The notes below the pieces were generated by a model. That model was not told the DNA's origin, did no database searches, and was given only the letters and a program-made list of their open reading frames with translations. This document shows positions 60,987 to 64,000 of a stretch of 64,000 bases of DNA, in pieces. The translations under genes and the position numbers were made by a program. The DNA comes from Lysobacter_K koreensis. GTDB taxonomy: Bacteria > Pseudomonadota > Gammaproteobacteria > Xanthomonadales > Xanthomonadaceae. Position 1 is the stretch's first letter; every line of letters begins with the position of its first letter. The DNA lies in assembly GCF_042677045.1 (NCBI RefSeq), contig NZ_JBHTIH010000007.1, positions 186,001 through 250,000 on the forward strand. The letters are read 5' to 3'.

Positions 60987-62075
60987 CTAAAAACCGAGGA
61001 AGCTCTGCATCTGCGCCAGCTCAGCCTCCAGCCCGGCGCGGAATGCGGCGTCGCGCGGTGCGCGGCCGCTGGTGTAGCCGAAGCTGTTGCTGAGCGCACC
61101 GTCGGCGACGCTCACGTTGCCCCAGCCGATCACGCGGTCGTGCCATAGCAGCGGCAGCGCGTAGTAGCCGAGCTTGCGCTTGGGCGCGGGGGTGTAGGCC
61201 TCGAAGCGGTAGGTCCAGTCCCACAGGATCTCGAAGCGGCGACGGTCCCAGACCACCGGGTCGAACGGCGTCAGCAGGCGCACCGCCTGGTCGGGCTTCC
61301 AGCGCGCCGCGGCCGGGTTGTCGTCGACGGGCCAGTACCAGTCGATGCCGTCCACGCGCGCATGGCCGAGGCGCTGCTTCGCGCGGGCCAGCGCCGCCGC
61401 CCGCTGCGCTTCCCATTGCGGCGCGCCGCCGCCCAGTTGCCGGACGAGTTGCGCCAGGCTGGACGCGGGCAGCGGCGCGTACTTGCGCACCACCACGTCC
61501 ACCAGCGCGTCCATGCGTTGGCTCGCGGTGGCGGCGTCCGCCGGCGCGGCGTCGCTGGCACGCGTCGCGTAGACGCGCGTGCCGCCGTCGCGACGCGCCA
61601 CGCGCAGCAGGCCGCGGTAGTGCATGCCGTCGAGCAGCTGCGTGCTCGCGTTCGACGAGCCGCCGAACCAGTTGGTGACCTTGCCGTGGGCGAAGTGCGC
61701 GTCGACCTCGCGCGGATGCACGGCGCCGCGCTCGGCGATGAAGTCCCACACCGCGCGCGCCTGCTTCCAGCGCGCGGGCGTCCACGCCGCTTTCGGCGTG
61801 CGGGGGTGCATCAGCTCGTAGTGCGCGCGCGGCAGGAAGCCGTAGTTGACGAAGAAGTCTTCTTCCAGCGGCAGCTTCGGATAGCGGCGTTCGAGGTCGC
61901 CGGCGCGGTAGCCGGCGACGCGGTGGCGCAGCGTCAGGTCCTGCGCGCGCGCCGGCGCGCGGATCGGGTCGGCCTGCACGAAGCCCAGCTTGTCGATCGC
62001 ACGCGCGAGCGTGGTCGGCTTGAACAGCGTGCGGGCCACGGCATAGCGGCGCAGATGGTCGAGCGTGATCGCCAT
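60987..62075 (-). CDS. Winged-helix DNA glycosylase-like protein, AlkX/YcaQ (HTH_42) family
   Basis: A 362-residue protein of the HTH_42 family. The N-terminal helices are followed by Leu-Gly-Phe-Val-Gln34-Ala-Asp36-Pro-Ile-Arg-Ala, matching the Gln-x-Asp catalytic motif of YcaQ/AlkX-type glycosylases. The central His-Pro-Arg-Glu-Val-Asp-Ala-His-Phe winged helix and Leu-Leu-Thr-Pro-Phe-Asp-Pro-Val-Val-Trp-Asp-Arg are also family blocks. YcaQ removes interstrand cross-links and bulky alkylated bases. The gene is GC-rich again, thus chromosomal in composition. It lies next to a HigBA module. Confidence 0.88.
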   Translation of the reverse strand: MAITLDHLRRYAVARTLFKPTTLARAIDKLGFVQADPIRAPARAQDLTLRHRVAGYRAGDLERRYPKLPLEEDFFVNYGFLPRAHYELMHPRTPKAAWTPARWKQARAVWDFIAERGAVHPREVDAHFAHGKVTNWFGGSSNASTQLLDGMHYRGLLRVARRDGGTRVYATRASDAAPADAATASQRMDALVDVVVRKYAPLPASSLAQLVRQLGGGAPQWEAQRAAALARAKQRLGHARVDGIDWYWPVDDNPAAARWKPDQAVRLLTPFDPVVWDRRRFEILWDWTYRFEAYTPAPKRKLGYYALPLLWHDRVIGWGNVSVADGALSNSFGYTSGRAPRDAAFRAGLEAELAQMQSFLGF

Positions 62076-62161
62076 GCCGTGGTGCCTGCTATGCCTTCAA
62101 ACGCCAATCGGAGTCGGCGTAGACGCGGATGTTGTCGTTGGCGGCAAGAGTCACAGTGACG

Positions 62162-62536
62162 TCAAACCCGCTGCTGGACTCGCGCCGAAGTTTTCTTGAC
62201 TGCGGCCGTCTTGGGCGCTGGTCGCTTTTTGGCCGCCGGCTTTGAAGCCCGAACGACTTTCTCCAGGGTGAGCCGGTAACCGAGCGCGCCGATGACGCGA
62301 TACACAGTCGCGAATTCCGGATTGCCTTCCGTGCTCAATGCCTTGTACAAGCCAGCTCGGGTTGCTTTCGACTTGTCGGCGACGGCTTGCATGCCCTGCG
62401 CGCGCGCCACGGTGCCGAGTGCTTTCTGGAAGAAGGCCGGATCGTTCTCCTCGAGCGCGGCTTCGAGGTAGGCCTCGATGTCCGCTGGCGAAGTGAGGTA
62501 GTCGGCGGCGTCGAATTTGGATGTCTTGATGGCCAT
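62162..62536 (-). CDS. higA: HigA-like antitoxin (HI1420 type)
   Basis: A 124-residue addiction-module antidote of the HI1420/TIGR02684 type: Met-Ala-Ile-Lys-Thr-Ser-Lys-Phe-Asp-Ala-Ala-Asp-Tyr-Leu, then a helix-turn-helix with Ala-Asp-Lys-Ser-Lys-Ala-Thr-Arg-Ala-Gly-Leu-Tyr-Lys-Ala-Leu and Leu-Gly-Tyr-Arg-Leu-Thr-Leu. The C-terminal 25 residues form a Lys/Ala/Pro-rich tail. It lies 29 bases downstream of its toxin gene. GGAGGGAG sits directly before the ATG. Confidence 0.88.
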   Translation of the reverse strand: MAIKTSKFDAADYLTSPADIEAYLEAALEENDPAFFQKALGTVARAQGMQAVADKSKATRAGLYKALSTEGNPEFATVYRVIGALGYRLTLEKVVRASKPAAKKRPAPKTAAVKKTSARVQQRV

Positions 62537-62565
62537 GGCCTGCTCCCTCCGTGAGGGCAGTCGTT

Positions 62566-62853
62566 TCAAAATTCGCTCGCCATTTCCCTGGCGCGGGTGA
62601 TGTCTGCCGGCTGGCTCGCCTTGTCACCGCACAACAACAGCACGACGATTTCCTGACCGTAACGGGTGTAGTACACGCGGTAACCCGGGCCGTAGTGGAT
62701 GCGGGCTTCGATCACGCCACCGCCCACCGACTTGGAGTCGCCGAAGTTGCCGTCTTCCATCTTCTGGATGGTGATCGCGATGCGGGTCTTCGCGTTGGCG
62801 TCGGCCAGCTTCTTGAGTCGCTTGTCGAACTCCTGGGTGCGACGGATCTCCAT
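62566..62853 (-). CDS. higB: HigB-like toxin (HI1419 type, RelE/ParE superfamily)
   Basis: A 95-residue toxin: Met-Glu-Ile-Arg-Arg-Thr-Gln-Glu-Phe-Asp-Lys-Arg-Leu-Lys-Lys-Leu, then Ser-Val-Gly-Gly-Gly-Val-Ile-Glu-Ala-Arg-Ile-His-Tyr-Gly-Pro-Gly-Tyr-Arg-Val-Tyr-Tyr, the HI1419 signature, and Leu-Leu-Leu-Cys-Gly-Asp-Lys. It should degrade mRNA on ribosomes. The ATG at 62853 fits the family better than the upstream ATG at 62889, which falls inside the promoter-operator. Confidence 0.88.
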   Translation of the reverse strand: MEIRRTQEFDKRLKKLADANAKTRIAITIQKMEDGNFGDSKSVGGGVIEARIHYGPGYRVYYTRYGQEIVVLLLCGDKASQPADITRAREMASEF

Positions 62854-62859
62854 GCGGGC

Positions 62860-62890
62860 AATGTATCCCTTGGTTGACAATCTCGTCAAC
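62860..62890 (-). promoter_or_regulatory. higBA promoter with overlapping operator palindrome
   Basis: Minus-strand boxes TTGACG (62884-62889) and TACATT (62860-62865) are 18 bases apart, a good sigma-70 arrangement. The perfect palindrome GTTGAC-6-GTCAAC at 62873-62890 covers the -35 box, a typical position for HigA autorepression. Confidence 0.6.
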
Positions 62891-62919
62891 TATGGGAGAC
62901 ATGGTCCGTAGGGTTGCGG

Positions 62920-63065
62920 ACATGAAGAAAGCGGCCTGCGGCCGCCTTACCCCTCCTCAGCCCGTCCGGTCCGCAGGCGCAGCCTGCGGCCGCTCGTCGG
63001 AGCGCGAGCCGGTGGCTCGCAAGCGCTCCTCCTCGCCCCCTGCTTCGCAAGGGAGGGGGCTAAGA
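62920..63065. repeat. Intergenic hairpins before aceE 3' end
   Basis: The 180-base gap between higB and aceE holds short palindromes (GCGGCCTGCGGCCGC near 62930, a GCCCCCT..AGGGGGC stem near 63037-63062). The last one is immediately past the aceE stop and could help end aceE transcripts, though there is no T-run. No gene is seen. Confidence 0.45.
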
Positions 63066-63069
63066 GCAC

Positions 63070-64000
63070 TTACACCGTGATCGGGTTTGGCTTGTCGCTG
63101 TCGATCTTGTACTGCTTGATCGCACGCGCCACGTCCTTGGCCGTCATCTTGCCTTCCGCCGCCAGCGCCGCGATGGCGGCGTGGGCGATGTGGAAGCGGT
63201 CGACCTCGAAGTGGCGGCGCAGGTTGGCGCGGGTGTCGGAGCGGCCGAAGCCGTCGGTGCCGAGCACGGTGTAGCGCATCGGCACGAACTCGCGGATCTG
63301 GTCGGCGTAGACGCGGATGTAGTCGGTCGCGGCGATGGCCGGGCCCTGGCGGCCTTCCAGTAGCTCGGTCACGTACGCCTTGCGCGGGGCCTTGGCTTCC
63401 GGGTTGAGGCGGTTGAAGCGCGACGCATCCAAGCCGTCGCGGGCGAGCTCGTTGAAGCTCGGGCAGCTCCAGATATCGGCGCTGACGCCGAAGTCCTTGT
63501 CGAGCAGGTCGGCGGCGGCGATCGCCTCGCGCAGGATGGTGCCGCTGCCGAGCAGCTGCACGCGCAGCTCGCCCTTCTTGGCCTTGCCGGCGTCCTTGAG
63601 CAGGTACATGCCCTTGATGATCCCCTCGGCGCTGCCTTCGGGCATGGCCGGGTGGGTGTAGTTCTCGTTCATCAGGGTGACGTAGTAGTACTCGTCGCGC
63701 TGCTCGGCGAGCATGCGCTGCATGCCGTGCTGGATGACGGTGACGACCTCGTAGCTGAAGGTGGGGTCGTAGCTGCGGCAGTTGGGGATCAGCCCGGCCT
63801 GGACCATGCCATGGCCGTCCTCGTGCTGCAGGCCTTCGCCGTTGAGCGTGGTGCGGCCCGCGGTCGCGCCGAGCAGGAAGCCGCGCGCGCGCATGTCGGC
63901 CGCCTGCCAGGCGCTGTCGCCGATGCGCTGGAAGCCGAACATCGAGTAGTAGATGTAGAACGGCAGCATCTGCAGGTCGTTGGTGCTGTAGCTGGTCGCG
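63070..64000 (-). CDS. aceE: Pyruvate dehydrogenase E1 component AceE, C-terminal part
   Basis: The last 310 residues of homodimeric-type E1, which decarboxylates pyruvate with thiamine diphosphate and passes the acetyl group to AceF. Visible blocks are Tyr-Tyr-Ser-Met-Phe-Gly-Phe-Gln-Arg-Ile-Gly-Asp, Gly-Ala-Thr-Ala-Gly-Arg-Thr-Thr-Leu-Asn-Gly-Glu-Gly-Leu-Gln-His-Glu-Asp-Gly-His, Leu-Gly-Ser-Gly-Thr-Ile-Leu-Arg-Glu-Ala, and Leu-Gly-Thr-Asp-Gly-Phe-Gly-Arg-Ser-Asp-Thr. It ends Lys-Pro-Asn-Pro-Ile-Thr-Val. The upstream part of the gene lies beyond the window. Confidence 0.97.
   Translation of the reverse strand, partial: ATSYSTNDLQMLPFYIYYSMFGFQRIGDSAWQAADMRARGFLLGATAGRTTLNGEGLQHEDGHGMVQAGLIPNCRSYDPTFSYEVVTVIQHGMQRMLAEQRDEYYYVTLMNENYTHPAMPEGSAEGIIKGMYLLKDAGKAKKGELRVQLLGSGTILREAIAAADLLDKDFGVSADIWSCPSFNELARDGLDASRFNRLNPEAKAPRKAYVTELLEGRQGPAIAATDYIRVYADQIREFVPMRYTVLGTDGFGRSDTRANLRRHFEVDRFHIAHAAIAALAAEGKMTAKDVARAIKQYKIDSDKPNPITV

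Overview
The window is 64 kb of very GC-rich chromosome. Gene content points to a gammaproteobacterium of the Xanthomonadaceae/Lysobacteraceae (Lysobacter- or Luteimonas-like): a homodimeric-type pyruvate dehydrogenase aceE, a ColRS-like two-component pair next to eptA, DUF3297, YajD, YehS and many small lipoproteins typical of that family, plus REP-like intergenic palindromes. This placement is inferred from the proteins; no rRNA or tRNA gene was seen.

Layout. 1-20 kb holds housekeeping and envelope genes: NRDE protein, YajD nuclease, a BNR-repeat lipoprotein, an ATM1-type ABC exporter, msrB, an ABC-2 exporter pair split by a palindromic repeat, a FAS1 lipoprotein followed by tandem terminator-like hairpins, trmO, katE, a haloperoxidase-like protein with an altered active site, a serine hydrolase and a GAF-GGDEF cyclase. 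20-31 kb holds an ATP-grasp protein, yehS, a small AT-richer gene followed by an attC-like site, a LytS/LytTR sensor-regulator pair, and eptA plus a PAP2 phosphatase facing a ColR/ColS-like two-component pair (lipid A modification module). 31-48 kb holds an esterase, an MFS transporter, a TPR lipoprotein, an L,D-transpeptidase, a class A penicillin-binding protein, rlmF, a membrane-anchored LuxR-type regulator and small membrane proteins. 48-56 kb holds a radical-SAM DNA-metabolism pair, Hsp20, gene remnants (SRAP fragment fused to an rlmF-like tail), an Old Yellow Enzyme and a 21-bp minisatellite.

56.4-60.9 kb is the most unusual part. Composition drops visibly toward AT, and three tightly packed genes encode a thymidylate-synthase homologue with the dCMP-type Asn-to-Asp change, a uracil-DNA-glycosylase-superfamily protein and an alpha-glutamyl/putrescinyl thymine pyrophosphorylase clade 3 protein. 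They converge on a HigB-like toxin / XRE-ImmA-IrrE pair. A short near-copy of aceE sequence lies at the right edge, followed by an AlkX/YcaQ-like glycosylase, a second HigBA module and then aceE itself, which runs off the window. The three-gene set looks like an uncharacterised base-modification or anti-phage base-excision system carried on an acquired island.
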